Below, piece after piece: positions 1 to 10,139 of a DNA stretch of 64,000 bases. Within the stretch, counting starts at the first letter, position 1. Every line of letters begins with the position of its first letter. Made by a program: the position numbers and the translations under genes. Source of the stretch: Ahniella sp. (GTDB taxonomy: Bacteria > Pseudomonadota > Gammaproteobacteria > Xanthomonadales > Ahniellaceae). Below the pieces are notes generated by a model that was not told where the DNA came from, did not search any database, and saw only the letters and a program-made list of their open reading frames with translations. The stretch spans positions 60,408 to 124,407 of the forward strand of contig JADJRU010000014.1 of NCBI GenBank assembly GCA_016712105.1, written 5' to 3'.

Positions 1-1
1 G

Positions 2-484
2 AGCGGCTCGCCGGCGCCGACGTTTGCGTTGCAGTCAGGCAGTTTTCCGACCAGCGTGACGCTGAGCGGTGCCGTCCTCTCAGGCACGCCGACCCAGGCC
101 GGTACGTTTACCGGGAGCGTGCGCGCCAGCAATACGGCGGGCAATGTCGATCAGGCGTTCAGCATCACCATTGCTGCGGTAGCGCCCGGCGCGCCCACAC
201 TCAACACGCTGGCAGCGGGCAATGGATCGGCAACTGCCGGTTTCAGTGCGCCGGCCAGCGATGGTGGTGCAGGCGTGATCGACTACACAGTCAGCTGTAC
301 GCCCGGACCTGTGACCGGCACCGGAGCCACCAGCCCGATCGTCGTCACCGGGCTCAGCAATGGAACGCCATATAGTTGCTCGGTGCGCGCGCGCAACAGC
401 GTGGGCCTCGGCGCGGCTTCCAATACATTGAACGTCACGCCGACGTCGCCGCTCGATCAGATCTTTGCGAACGGCTTCGAGTAA
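2..484 (+). CDS. C-terminal part of an Ig-like/fibronectin type III surface protein
   Basis: The frame is already open at the window edge, so the N-terminus lies upstream. The first ~55 residues look like a putative Ig (He_PIG-type) domain, with the typical GSPAPTF opening and an LSGTPTQAGTF core. A fibronectin type III domain follows (APGAPTLN to NTLNVTP), of the kind that scores variable-length secreted adhesin or enzyme tails. The protein ends with a short linker and IFANGFE. A very similar end (MFRDGFE) closes the FG-GAP protein at 12488-15336, so the tail may be a shared sorting or surface signal. The domains suggest an extracellular or cell-surface protein; the catalytic or binding part is outside the window. 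Domain assignment is by pattern recognition. Confidence 0.75.
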   Translation, partial: SGSPAPTFALQSGSFPTSVTLSGAVLSGTPTQAGTFTGSVRASNTAGNVDQAFSITIAAVAPGAPTLNTLAAGNGSATAGFSAPASDGGAGVIDYTVSCTPGPVTGTGATSPIVVTGLSNGTPYSCSVRARNSVGLGAASNTLNVTPTSPLDQIFANGFE

Positions 485-506
485 GGGCGAGCGCAAGGTC
501 GACGTG

Positions 507-552
507 CTTGCCTAAACCCCTCCCAACCCTCCCCGGACATCGGGGAGGGCTT
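507..552 (+). repeat. Interspersed repeat family A, copy 1
   Basis: Begins TGCCTAAACCCCTCCCAACC and continues into a short hairpin made of CCCTCCCC and GGGGAGGG around a GGACAT-type loop. Two further copies sit at 39367-39410 (opposite strand) and 59615-59663. All three are intergenic. This looks like a small REP-like palindromic element; it codes for nothing. Confidence 0.75.
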
Positions 553-725
553 GCACGGATTGGATGTTGCCTGAACCGTACAATCTGGCCCCCGATAGGC
601 AAACATCGCGGCATCCGCTGCGATGGGGTTCCAGTCTTGCCTATGTGCGACACAACACCGACAGCAAAGCCGAAGGTGCATAGGGTGTCAGCCTGAAGGC
701 GCGAGGTCGCGCGGACTGATGGAAC

Positions 726-1826
726 ATGGCCGAGCCACTGGAACTGGAAGAGCTGGACGTCAAAGCCGAGCATCCGACCCGGAACCGGCTGCTTGCGGCA
801 ATGCTGACGCTGATGGTGCTCTACACCTGCGCCTTGGCATCGTCCATCATCGTGCCCATGCTGCTGGCCTTGCTGATCAGCCTGATGCTGGCGCCAGCGG
901 TGAGGTTCCTGTGCGGCTGGCACTTGCCACGGGTGGTCGCCACCTTGTTGGTGCTGATCATGGTGGCAGTCGTGGTGCTGGGTCTGTTGGCGGCGATGAT
1001 CGATCCGGCGCGCGAATGGATCTCGGGTGCACCCAAGGCGATTGATCGCCTGGAGTTGGCACTTCGGGAGTTGGGTCGCCCTCTGGCGGCTGCCGCGAAG
1101 GCCACCGAAGAACTGGCCGCGCTGACCACCAGCGTGGGCGGTGCGCGTTCACAACGGGTCATGGAAGTCGGATCCGGACACATGGCGCAGATGTTGAGTT
1201 TTGCACCGGCGGTTGCGACATCCTTCGGCGTGACCTTGTTGTTGACGTTCGTGTTCCTGTTGCATGGGGATGGTTTGTTGCGGAAATTCGTGGCGTTGGC
1301 ACCGGAACTGCGCTTCAAGAAGGACATCGTTCAGGCCTCGCGTGATGTGCAGCATGAGTTGTCCGTGTACATGCTGACCATTACGACGATCAACGCCGTG
1401 CTCGGTCTATGTGTGGCCGGCTGCCTGTGGTGGATGGGCGTCGAGCACCCCTTGCTCTGGGGCGGCGTGGCGGCGATCCTCAACTATGCCCCTTATGCCG
1501 GCCCGGCGCTGGTGACGATCGCGTTGACCGTGGTCGGTTTTTCCACGTTCGATACACCGCTTGCCGCGTTCAGCGTGCCCGGAATGTTCCTGATATTGAA
1601 CACGATCGAGGGCGAACTTTTGATGCCCATGGTCGTTGGCCGTCGTCTGGCGCTGGATCCGGTCGTGGTGTTCCTGGCACTGGTCACGCTCGGTTGGTTG
1701 TGGGGCATGGCGGGCCTGCTGCTGGCCTTGCCACTCCTCACCTGTGTGCGGATCGTCGCGGATCGTGTCCCGTCCTGGGCGCCGCTGGCGAAATTGCTGG
1801 GTGCCGGATTCGCTGTTCGTCAGTAA
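726..1826 (+). CDS. AI-2E family transporter (PerM/YdiK-like membrane protein)
   Basis: A 366-residue polytopic membrane protein. Two hydrophobic helices come first (about residues 20-50 and 60-85), then a soluble, Ala/Glu-rich segment (about 95-150), then a cluster of helices to the C-terminus, the usual order of the AI-2E exporter (DUF20) family. The conserved late segments NYAPYAGPALV and PMVVGRRLALDP are present; members usually have the GN/YIPYVG-type motif and a VGR.L.L.P motif here. Length fits the family (340-380 residues). Substrates of most members are unknown, and an AI-2 or Na+/H+ antiport role should not be assumed. The start at 726 is the first ATG after the repeat region. It is followed 97 bases later by a ferritin-like gene in the same direction. 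Confidence 0.85.
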   Translation: MAEPLELEELDVKAEHPTRNRLLAAMLTLMVLYTCALASSIIVPMLLALLISLMLAPAVRFLCGWHLPRVVATLLVLIMVAVVVLGLLAAMIDPAREWISGAPKAIDRLELALRELGRPLAAAAKATEELAALTTSVGGARSQRVMEVGSGHMAQMLSFAPAVATSFGVTLLLTFVFLLHGDGLLRKFVALAPELRFKKDIVQASRDVQHELSVYMLTITTINAVLGLCVAGCLWWMGVEHPLLWGGVAAILNYAPYAGPALVTIALTVVGFSTFDTPLAAFSVPGMFLILNTIEGELLMPMVVGRRLALDPVVVFLALVTLGWLWGMAGLLLALPLLTCVRIVADRVPSWAPLAKLLGAGFAVRQ

Positions 1827-1923
1827 TGGATTCGTCATCGGCTGGGTGTCGTGCCGCACCGAACTCCGATGGCGATCTAAGCGACGCTGGCGACTTGCGA
1901 CATTCGAACCTACGGAGCATTTC

Positions 1924-2472
1924 ATGAGCGCCAATATCGTCCTCACCGACGTCAAGACCCTGCGCAAGCAGGCACGCCAACACATCGAGGAAGGCGCGGT
2001 AACGGCGGGTTACGCCGCCGATCGAACCGAGGTGCTGACTCAGCTCAACAATGCGTTGGCCACCGAAATCGTCTGTGTGCTGCGGTACCGTCGCCACCAC
2101 TTCATGGCCCGAGGAATTCATGCCAAGAGCACGGCCGACGAGTTCCTGGTCCACTCCAATGAAGAGCAAGGGCACGCGGACCGGCTCGCCGAACGAATCG
2201 TGCAACTCGGCGGCGAGCCGGATTTCTCACCGGATAGCCTTTCCGGTCGGAGCCATGCCGAATACCGGGCGGGTGAATCACTTGTCGACATGATCAAGGA
2301 AAACCTCGTGGCGGAGCGAATCGCCATCGACAGCTACCGTCAGCTCATTCAGTACCTCGGCGACCAGGACCCGACCACCAGCCAGTTGCTGAAGGAAATT
2401 CTGGCCGTGGAAGAAGAACATGCCGACGAGTTGGCGGATCTGCTGGCCGGGATGCCGATCGCGCGGGCGTGA
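1924..2472 (+). CDS. Ferritin-like (bacterioferritin/Dps-type) protein
   Basis: A 182-residue helical protein. It carries the spaced iron ligands of the ferritin-like four-helix bundle: ATEIVCVL with the first Glu, NEEQGHAD (ExxH), VAERIAID with a third-helix Glu, and VEEEHADEL (a second ExxH-type pair). This is enough for a di-iron site, so ferroxidase or iron storage/oxidative protection is likely; a haem-ligand Met was not identified. I chose the ATG at 1924 because the domain starts soon after it. The open frame runs upstream, but that part is Arg/Trp-rich and unlike a protein. The C-terminus ends just after the fourth helix. It may be co-transcribed with the preceding exporter gene. Confidence 0.85.
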   Translation: MSANIVLTDVKTLRKQARQHIEEGAVTAGYAADRTEVLTQLNNALATEIVCVLRYRRHHFMARGIHAKSTADEFLVHSNEEQGHADRLAERIVQLGGEPDFSPDSLSGRSHAEYRAGESLVDMIKENLVAERIAIDSYRQLIQYLGDQDPTTSQLLKEILAVEEEHADELADLLAGMPIARA

Positions 2473-2492
2473 GCGACTTGTCGTCGCCCGGA

Positions 2493-2527
2493 CCGGGAAT
2501 CCTTGACGAAAGTCGGCGATTCCCCGG
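2493..2527. terminator. Hairpin between the ferritin-like gene and trpG
   Basis: CCGGGAATC pairs with GATTCCCCGG (one bulged base) around a 16-base loop. There is no clear T-run, so this may be a Rho-assisted terminator for the ferritin gene or a leader structure for trpG, which begins 100 bases downstream. I saw no Trp-rich leader peptide. Confidence 0.35.
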
Positions 2528-2627
2528 CCCAAGCCGAGTGGGTCCGTCAGCCATATGTCCATCCCGATCTTGACAAGACATCCCAAGACCGCGAGCCTGC
2601 CCGTTTTAACGGTAGCGGCACGCCACG

Positions 2628-3209
2628 ATGCTCCTGATGATCGACAATTACGACAGCTTCACCTACAACCTCGTCCAGTATCTGGGTGAGTTGGGTGAGG
2701 ACGTGCGGGTGTACCGCAATGATGCGCTCAGTGTTGATGAGGTCGCGGCGCTGGCGCCCGACCGGATCGTCATTTCGCCGGGGCCTTGTACGCCGAATGA
2801 AGCAGGTATTTCACTCGAGCTGATCGAGCGGCTGGGCAGCCGGTTCCCGATCCTGGGCGTGTGTCTGGGTCACCAGAGTATCGGCCAGGCGTTTGGCGGG
2901 CGAGTGATCCGGGCGAAGCAGATCATGCATGGCAAGACCTCCATGATTCATCACCACAATGTCGGGGTGTTCTCGAATCTGCCGCAGCCTTTTGAGGCCA
3001 CGCGGTATCACTCTCTGGTGGTGGAACAGTCCAGTCTTCCGGATTGTCTCGAAGTGACAGCCTGGACGCAGAACGACGACGGCAGCATCGACGAGATCAT
3101 GGGCCTGAGGCACAAGACCTTGCCGGTGCAGGGTGTGCAGTTCCACCCGGAGTCGATCCTCACGCGATCGGGTCTGGATCTGCTCGGCAACTTCGTGCGG
3201 GGTGCCTGA
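2628..3209 (+). CDS. trpG: Anthranilate synthase component II (glutamine amidotransferase)
   Basis: A 193-residue class I glutamine amidotransferase. It supplies ammonia to anthranilate synthase component I (TrpE) in tryptophan synthesis, and in many bacteria also to PabB for folate. Visible motifs are the N-terminal DNYDSFTYNLVQ, the oxyanion segment SPGPCTPNEAG, the nucleophile Cys79 in GVCLGHQS, the TrpG/PabA signature HGKTS, and the catalytic His/Glu pair in FHPESIL near the end. Length is normal. Its stop overlaps the trpD start by one base (TGATG), so translation is probably coupled. trpE is not in the window; in related genomes it is often a little upstream or elsewhere. Confidence 0.97.
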   Translation: MLLMIDNYDSFTYNLVQYLGELGEDVRVYRNDALSVDEVAALAPDRIVISPGPCTPNEAGISLELIERLGSRFPILGVCLGHQSIGQAFGGRVIRAKQIMHGKTSMIHHHNVGVFSNLPQPFEATRYHSLVVEQSSLPDCLEVTAWTQNDDGSIDEIMGLRHKTLPVQGVQFHPESILTRSGLDLLGNFVRGA

Positions 3210-4246
3210 TGCAGTTCACGCCGCAAGATGCCCTGCAGCGGACGATCGAACACCGCGAAATTTTCCACGACGAAATGGTCGAGCTGATGCGCCAGATCAT
3301 GCGCGGCGAAGTGTCGGCGCCGATGCAGGCGGCCATCCTCACCGGGTTGCGAGTGAAAAAGGAAACGATCGGCGAGATCGCCGGTGCCGCCAAGGTGATG
3401 CGCGAGTTTGCCGCACATGTGGACGTGCCCGACCGCGAACATCTGGTTGATATCGTGGGGACCGGCGGTGACGGCGCCCACACCTTCAACATTTCCACGG
3501 CGAGCATGTTTGTCGTGGCGGCAGCCGGTGCGCGGGTTGCCAAACACGGCAACCGTTCGGTGAGTTCGAAGTCGGGTGCTGCGGATGTGCTGGAAGCACT
3601 CGGTGCCGCGATCGAACTTCAATCCACGCAGGTCGCCGAACTGATTGCCGAGACCGGTGTGGGCTTCATGTTCGCGCCGATGCATCATCCGGCCATGCGC
3701 CATGTTGCGCCGGTGCGGCGCGAGTTGGGTGTGCGGACGATCTTCAACATCCTGGGGCCGCTGACGAATCCGGCTGGTGCACCCAATATCCTGATGGGCG
3801 TGTTTCACGCCGATCTGGTCGGCATTCAGGTCCGTGTGCTGGAGCGTCTGGGCGCCACACGCGCGCTGGTGGTGTTTGGTCGTGATGGCATGGATGAAAT
3901 CACCCTGGGTGGCAGCACGCTGGTCGGCGAGTTGATCGACGGGCGCGTCCGCGAATATGAGATTCATCCCGAAGACTTTGGCATCGCGATGACTGCCAGC
4001 CGAAACTTGCGTGTGGCGAATGCCGAGGAGTCCAAGGCGATGTTGTTGCGTGCGCTGGCAGGCGAAGCAGGGCCGGCGCATGAAATCGTCGCGCTGAACG
4101 CCGGTGCCGCGTTGTTTGCATCAGGGCTGGTGGTGTCCATCGCCGAGGGGCTGACCATAGCGCGCGCCACCCTGGCATCGGGCGCTGCAACCCGAAAACT
4201 GGACGAATACGTGGCGGCCAGCCGCCGGATCGGAGGCAAGGCATGA
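3209..4246 (+). CDS. trpD: Anthranilate phosphoribosyltransferase
   Basis: A 345-residue enzyme that joins anthranilate to PRPP, the second step of tryptophan synthesis. The glycine-rich PRPP loop VGTGGDGAHTFNIST is near residue 85, followed by KHGNRSVSSKSGAADVLE, the usual anthranilate/PRPP-binding stretch. Later signatures are GFMFAPMHHPAM and RTIFNILGPLTNP. The ATG at 3209 overlaps the trpG stop; the open frame extends further upstream, but that part lies inside trpG. The last codons overlap trpC (ATGA at 4243). Length agrees with TrpD of other proteobacteria. Confidence 0.97.
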   Translation: MQFTPQDALQRTIEHREIFHDEMVELMRQIMRGEVSAPMQAAILTGLRVKKETIGEIAGAAKVMREFAAHVDVPDREHLVDIVGTGGDGAHTFNISTASMFVVAAAGARVAKHGNRSVSSKSGAADVLEALGAAIELQSTQVAELIAETGVGFMFAPMHHPAMRHVAPVRRELGVRTIFNILGPLTNPAGAPNILMGVFHADLVGIQVRVLERLGATRALVVFGRDGMDEITLGGSTLVGELIDGRVREYEIHPEDFGIAMTASRNLRVANAEESKAMLLRALAGEAGPAHEIVALNAGAALFASGLVVSIAEGLTIARATLASGAATRKLDEYVAASRRIGGKA

Positions 4247-5031
4247 GTGACATTCTGGAACGTATCCTCGATCGCAAACGTGAGGAAGTGGCGGCTCGAT
4301 CCATCCACACCAGCCTTGCCGATCTGAAGGCTCGCGCTGCGGGTCAGGACACGCCGCGCGGATTTGCCGAGGCTATTGAGGCAACCATTGCGAAGGGCCG
4401 ATCGGCGGTGATCGCAGAGGTCAAGAAGGCGTCGCCGAGCAAGGGCGTCATTCGCGAGCGCTTTGAGCCTGCCGAGATTGCGAAGCAGTACGAGCAGGGC
4501 GGGGCGACCTGCCTGTCAGTCCTGACCGATGTCGACTTTTTCCAAGGTGACGATCGATACCTGAAGCAGGCGCGGAATGCCTGTTCACTGCCGGTGCTGC
4601 GGAAGGACTTCACGATTGATGCGTGGCAGATCCACGAGGCGCGTGCGCTGGGCGCCGACTGCGTGTTGCTGATTGTTGCAGCCTTGCCGGATTCCCGACT
4701 GACCGACTTCGCCGATCTGGCGATCAGCCTTGGCATGGATGCATTGATCGAAGCCCATGACGCGGCGGAACTCGAACGGGCACTGGAGACTTCGGCCACC
4801 CTGATCGGCGTCAACAACCGCAATCTGCGGACCTTTGAAACCAACCTTCAGACCAGTATCGATCTCGTTCGCCAGTGTCCGGCGGATCGTGTGTTCGTCA
4901 CCGAGAGTGGGGTCCATTCCGCGGCCGACGTCAAACAATTGCGTGACGCCGGCATCCACTCGTTTCTGGTTGGTGAGGCGTTCATGCGCGCCCCGGACCC
5001 GGGTGTGGCATTACGAGACCTGTTCGGCTGA
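4243..5031 (+). CDS. trpC: Indole-3-glycerol phosphate synthase
   Basis: A 262-residue TIM-barrel enzyme that closes the indole ring. Signature segments are the N-terminal LERILDRKREEV, then IAEVKKASPSKGVIR with the catalytic lysine, LSVLTDVDFFQG, VLRKDFTID with a second active-site lysine, IEAHD, GVNNRNLRTFETNL and VTESGVHS. It is a stand-alone TrpC, not fused to TrpF. It starts inside the trpD stop, so trpGDC reads as one tightly coupled operon. A hairpin terminator follows 28 bases after its stop. Confidence 0.97.
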   Translation: MSDILERILDRKREEVAARSIHTSLADLKARAAGQDTPRGFAEAIEATIAKGRSAVIAEVKKASPSKGVIRERFEPAEIAKQYEQGGATCLSVLTDVDFFQGDDRYLKQARNACSLPVLRKDFTIDAWQIHEARALGADCVLLIVAALPDSRLTDFADLAISLGMDALIEAHDAAELERALETSATLIGVNNRNLRTFETNLQTSIDLVRQCPADRVFVTESGVHSAADVKQLRDAGIHSFLVGEAFMRAPDPGVALRDLFG

Positions 5032-5058
5032 GTCCTGCACGGGTCTTGTTGCAGTGAG

Positions 5059-5078
5059 GCGGGCCTTCCATGGCCCGC
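5059..5078. terminator. Hairpin terminator between trpC and a convergent gene
   Basis: GCGGGCC and GGCCCGC form a perfect 7-bp stem with a TTCCAT loop, followed by TTGCTT on the plus strand. It sits between two converging genes (trpC and the CTERM protein) and could serve both. Confidence 0.65.
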
Positions 5079-5087
5079 TTGCTTCAA

Positions 5088-5912
5088 TCAGCCTTGTTGG
5101 TTGCGACGGGCAACCCACACCATACCGAGACCCATCAGCAACAGTGCCCACAGGCTCGTCGCTGGAACTTCCTGCACGATGCCGGCATTGCTGCCACCGG
5201 GTGGGGGTAACACGGCCGAACCGAAACCGTCGATGTAGACGTATCCACCGTGTGCACCGAGCGAACAATCGGCGGCCAGGACCGTCAGCTCGACTTGTTC
5301 ACCGATGGCGTTTGCCGGCAACACGATGTCCACGTCCTGAAACTGCAGGTACTTCCAGGGTGCTTGGCCATTCAGGAAGTTGACACCGGCCTGACCGGAA
5401 TAGGCGAACTGCTCGAACAGCAGGCTGTTGTCGGACACGCGGCGCAATGACACGTAGAAATATGGCTGGTCTTCGGCGCTGTGGCTCGGATCTTCAAGCA
5501 CCGGCGCAAACGAGAAACGAATGTGCGGCAGTCCGTCGGATGGATCGATGTCGGCTGCCGTGACGGTGTCGATCTGGCGGAGCGTGGTGACCAATCGGCC
5601 ACCTGCTTCGTCATTGAGCTTCGACGTCGTGGCGCCGACTCGCGGCAGTACCAAAAGAGGCGCACGCACGTCCGTGACGGCATTAACCAGCGTGGCCGGC
5701 CCGGGTGCGCCTGCGGTGACCTGAATGTTGGCGCCGGTGAACGGTGGCGCGCCGGTCAGCCCAGGGTTTGAACCGCCACCGAGCAACCAACTGCTGTAGT
5801 CGTTCAACTCGAATCCGCCGTTCTGGAAGATGGCGAACGCGGGGTTGGCGAAGCTCAGGGCACCGGCACAGGCAAAGGCGAGCAGGGCATTACGACGGAT
5901 CGATCGGGACAT
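5088..5912 (-). CDS. Secreted protein with a C-terminal CTERM-type sorting tail
   Basis: A 274-residue protein. The start at 5912 gives a clean signal peptide (MSRSIRRN, hydrophobic core, ANPAFA cleavage site); an upstream ATG would add 19 non-signal residues. The mature part begins NGGFELNDYSSW, typical of secreted PEP-CTERM-like proteins with a beta-sandwich, and contains GGYVYIDGFGSA near the end. The tail has the tripartite form of IPTL/VPTL- or PEP-CTERM signals: a VPATSLWAL motif, a hydrophobic helix (LLLMGLGMVWV) and a basic end (ARRNQQG). Such proteins are processed by an exosortase or rhombosortase-type enzyme, which is not seen in the window. The function of the exported domain is unknown. 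A single-gene unit. Confidence 0.75.
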   Translation of the reverse strand: MSRSIRRNALLAFACAGALSFANPAFAIFQNGGFELNDYSSWLLGGGSNPGLTGAPPFTGANIQVTAGAPGPATLVNAVTDVRAPLLVLPRVGATTSKLNDEAGGRLVTTLRQIDTVTAADIDPSDGLPHIRFSFAPVLEDPSHSAEDQPYFYVSLRRVSDNSLLFEQFAYSGQAGVNFLNGQAPWKYLQFQDVDIVLPANAIGEQVELTVLAADCSLGAHGGYVYIDGFGSAVLPPPGGSNAGIVQEVPATSLWALLLMGLGMVWVARRNQQG

Positions 5913-6084
5913 GGGTCTGGCGCTCGTTGGAGTAGGAGCGCATGCTAGGCGTGATCCCTCGTCTCCCATACCCCGCGATCAGGGGGTGGTTCCGTCGGAA
6001 TCACGCTGCCGTGACCATTGGGTCATGCAGATGGGGTCACGGACGATCATTGTCGACTCAACGAAGACTTCACAGGAGTAGCCC

Positions 6085-6567
6085 ATGTCTGTTCGTTTGT
6101 GCTTCTTGATGTGCCTGCTGTTGGGCCTGAGTCTGTCCGTCACTGCTGCTGAAGAAACACCGGCCGTCGCGGTGCCCGCCCATGATGCCGAACTCGCGCA
6201 ACGCACCGGTGCCGACGAGATGGGGATGCGCAAGTTCGTGCTGGTGATCCTGAAGTCGAGTGAGACGCCGGTGCCGAAAGGTCCCGAGCGCGACGAGATG
6301 TTCAAGGGCCATTTCGCGAACATGGGTCGCCTCAGCAAGGAAGGGGTGCTCGCGCTGGCTGGTCCGCTCGATGGTGTGGACGGTTGGCGTGGCCTGTTCG
6401 TGCTGGCGGTCGAGGACATCGAAACCGCCAAACGCCATGTCGAAACCGATCCGGTGATCGTGAAAGGCGAAATGGTCGCCGAATACCATCGGTACTACGG
6501 CTCGGCGGCGTTGATGCTGATACCTGAGTGGCACGAACGATTGCAGAAGCCGAAGGCAAGCCCGTAA
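6085..6567 (+). CDS. Exported YCII-related domain protein
   Basis: A 160-residue protein with an AGGAG ribosome site 7 bases before ATG 6085. Residues 1-22 are a signal peptide ending in VTAAEE. From about residue 48 it matches the YCII-related ferredoxin-like fold: KFVLVILKSS, then GHFANMGRLSKEGVLALAGPLDG and LFVLAVEDIETAKRHVETDP. The family His (GHF) and the Asp of the LAGP..D turn are both visible. Cytoplasmic YCII proteins are common; a periplasmic version is less so, and its substrate is unknown. It appears to be a single gene with its own upstream region (5913-6084). Confidence 0.8.
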   Translation: MSVRLCFLMCLLLGLSLSVTAAEETPAVAVPAHDAELAQRTGADEMGMRKFVLVILKSSETPVPKGPERDEMFKGHFANMGRLSKEGVLALAGPLDGVDGWRGLFVLAVEDIETAKRHVETDPVIVKGEMVAEYHRYYGSAALMLIPEWHERLQKPKASP

Positions 6568-6660
6568 CTGCCGAACCGAATCAGAGATGGGGGCGTCCTG
6601 ATCGCACCCTTCGGTGGCAACTATTCGTGCATCAAGTTGGAAGTCACAAACAGATCAACC

Positions 6661-6709
6661 CTTCTCCCGTAAAACGGGAGAAGGTGGCCGAAGGCCGGAT
6701 GAGGGAAAG
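6661..6709 (+). repeat. REP-like hairpin element, copy 1
   Basis: CTTCTCCCGT pairs with ACGGGAGAAG (10 bp, AAA loop) and is followed by GGTGGCCGAAGGCCGGATGAGGGAAAG split over two short hairpins. A related element in inverted orientation lies 78 bases downstream. Together they resemble the paired REP (REPIN) elements of gammaproteobacteria. The intergenic stretch 6568-6981 holds this pair and no convincing gene. Confidence 0.75.
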
Positions 6710-6786
6710 TCTGGCGCGAAGAGTCGGCAGAGAAGGTGGTCCATGGCCGGAAGTCAGATTCGCGACGGAATGGGCGCGTCGCCAGA

Positions 6787-6832
6787 TTTCCCTCATCTGC
6801 CTGTCGGCATCTTCTCCCGCAAGCGGGAGAAG
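6787..6832 (-). repeat. REP-like hairpin element, copy 2 (inverted)
   Basis: Read on the minus strand it has the same order as copy 1: CTTCTCCCGC/GCGGGAGAAG hairpin, a short GC-rich inverted repeat, then CAGATGAGGGAAAT. The two copies face each other, as in REP doublets. Confidence 0.75.
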
Positions 6833-6981
6833 AATTTCTTCGATTTTTTTCAACAGCAAACCGTACACCAACGTCGTCTTTGAAATCAGAAACCCGAGTC
6901 ATGTCTGGTGAAATCGGCCTCAGCCGCGGTGCCTCAATTCCTGTCGCGTCGCAGCTGAAGCTCCCACAGTGTGGTCTCTTG

Positions 6982-8415
6982 TCAGCGATCGCGGATGACC
7001 AGCAGCCGGATCTCGGTCATGTCCTCGATCGCAAAGCGCACGCCTTCGCGGCCGAGGCCTGAATCCTTCACACCGCCATAGGGCATGTTGTCGACTCGCC
7101 AGCTGGGCACGTCACCGATCACCACACCGCCGACATCCAAACGATCCCAGGCGCGCATGGCCTTGTGGACGTCATCGGTGAACAGACCTGCCTGCAAACC
7201 GAACTTGGAGTCGTCGACTTGATGCAAAGCGTCGTCCCAGTCAGTGAATTTCGAGATGACCACGGCCGGGCCGAAGGCTTCTTCGCAGGCCAGCGGTTGA
7301 TCCTTGGCGACGTTTTCCATGATGGTGGCTTCCAGCATCGCGCCGTCGCGATGGCCGCCACACAGGATCGTGCCGCCGGCCGCTGCTGCCTTGTGGATCC
7401 AGTCGTGCAAACGCTTCGCTTCCGACTCCGAAATCATCGGGCCGATGAACGTGTCCTCATGTTTCGGGTCGCCCATTTTCAGCGCCTTGGCGGCCGCCAC
7501 GAACTTGGCTTTCACCAGATCGTAGATGTCGGCATGGATCAGTACACGCTGCACATGGATGCAGCTTTGCCCGGACTGGTAGAACCCCCCAAACACCAGC
7601 CGCTCGACGACATGGTCGATCCGATCCAGTTGATCCTTGTCGACCACGCAGGCGGCATTACCGCCGAGTTCCAGCACCACTTTCTTGCTGCCGCAACGTG
7701 CCTTCAGATCCCAACCCACGGACGGCGAACCGGTGAAGGACAAGAGTTTCAGACGTGGATCGGTGGTGAACAGGTCGGCGCCACCGCGATGGGCTGGCAG
7801 TACCGAGAAGGCACCTTTCGGCAGGTCGGTTTCAGCGAGGATTTCGGCGATGATCAAGGCGCCGATCGGAGTGCGTGACGCGGGTTTCATGACCCACGTA
7901 CAGCCCGCTGCGATCGCGGGTGCGATCTTGTGTGCCGCAAGATTCAGCGGAAAATTGAACGGCGAGATCAGCGAACACGGACCAATGGGTACCCGCTTCC
8001 ACATGCCGCGATAGCCGCGAGCACGCGCCGAGATTTCGAGGTTCATCACTTCGCCGCCAATCCGCACGGCTTCTTCGGCACCGCAACGGAACGTATCGAT
8101 CAACCTCGAGGTTTCACCGCGGGAGTCCTTGATCGGTTTGCCGGCTTCGATACACAGCGCCTGCGAGATTTCCTCGAAACGCTCCTTGAACCGGGTTACG
8201 CAGTGATTCAGCACTTCCTGCCGCTTGTATGGCGGGAATTCGCGCATGGCTTGTTGGGCATCGACCGCGGCCTGGATGCCGGCGTCGATCGCGGCGGCAT
8301 CAGCCTGCGCCACCCGCGTGGCCACCGCGCCCGTGTACTTGTCAGTGACTTCCAGTTCCTCGTTGGCGTACACCGGCGCATTCGCCAGGTAATAGGGATA
8401 GGCGGACTTGAGCAT
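6982..8415 (-). CDS. Aldehyde dehydrogenase family protein (GapN-like)
   Basis: A 477-residue NAD(P)+-dependent aldehyde dehydrogenase. Visible are the cofactor-site SPFNFPLNLAAHKIAPA, the Rossmann SFTGSPSVG, the general-base Glu in LELGGNAA, the catalytic Cys285 in SGQSCIHVQR and the C-terminal PYGGVKDSGLGREG. Overall style is nearest to non-phosphorylating glyceraldehyde-3-phosphate, lactaldehyde or sulfolactaldehyde dehydrogenases, but the substrate cannot be decided from sequence. It lies downstream of an acetolactate-synthase-like gene on the same strand, separated by 83 bases that contain a strong hairpin. The pairing suggests linked handling of a small carbonyl metabolite; this is inference. 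Confidence 0.9.
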   Translation of the reverse strand: MLKSAYPYYLANAPVYANEELEVTDKYTGAVATRVAQADAAAIDAGIQAAVDAQQAMREFPPYKRQEVLNHCVTRFKERFEEISQALCIEAGKPIKDSRGETSRLIDTFRCGAEEAVRIGGEVMNLEISARARGYRGMWKRVPIGPCSLISPFNFPLNLAAHKIAPAIAAGCTWVMKPASRTPIGALIIAEILAETDLPKGAFSVLPAHRGGADLFTTDPRLKLLSFTGSPSVGWDLKARCGSKKVVLELGGNAACVVDKDQLDRIDHVVERLVFGGFYQSGQSCIHVQRVLIHADIYDLVKAKFVAAAKALKMGDPKHEDTFIGPMISESEAKRLHDWIHKAAAAGGTILCGGHRDGAMLEATIMENVAKDQPLACEEAFGPAVVISKFTDWDDALHQVDDSKFGLQAGLFTDDVHKAMRAWDRLDVGGVVIGDVPSWRVDNMPYGGVKDSGLGREGVRFAIEDMTEIRLLVIRDR

Positions 8416-8454
8416 GGGGCAACTCGCGACGATGGGTTAGGGCAGGTCCGGATA

Positions 8455-8483
8455 CCGACAGCGCCGACTGATGGCGCTGTCGG
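8455..8483. terminator. Strong hairpin between two co-oriented genes
   Basis: CCGACAGCGCC and GGCGCTGTCGG form a perfect 11-bp stem with a 7-base loop. There is no T-run on the minus strand, so it could attenuate, stabilise mRNA ends, or act as an intrinsic-like terminator between the acetolactate-synthase-like gene and the aldehyde dehydrogenase. Confidence 0.5.
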
Positions 8484-8498
8484 AGCCCGGCGCAGGCT

Positions 8499-10139
<1,641 letters not shown>

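Noticed and set aside
1636..1923. Upstream extension of the ferritin-like frame
   Set aside because: The stretch is Arg/Trp-rich and overlaps the end of the exporter gene; the ferritin fold begins after 1924.
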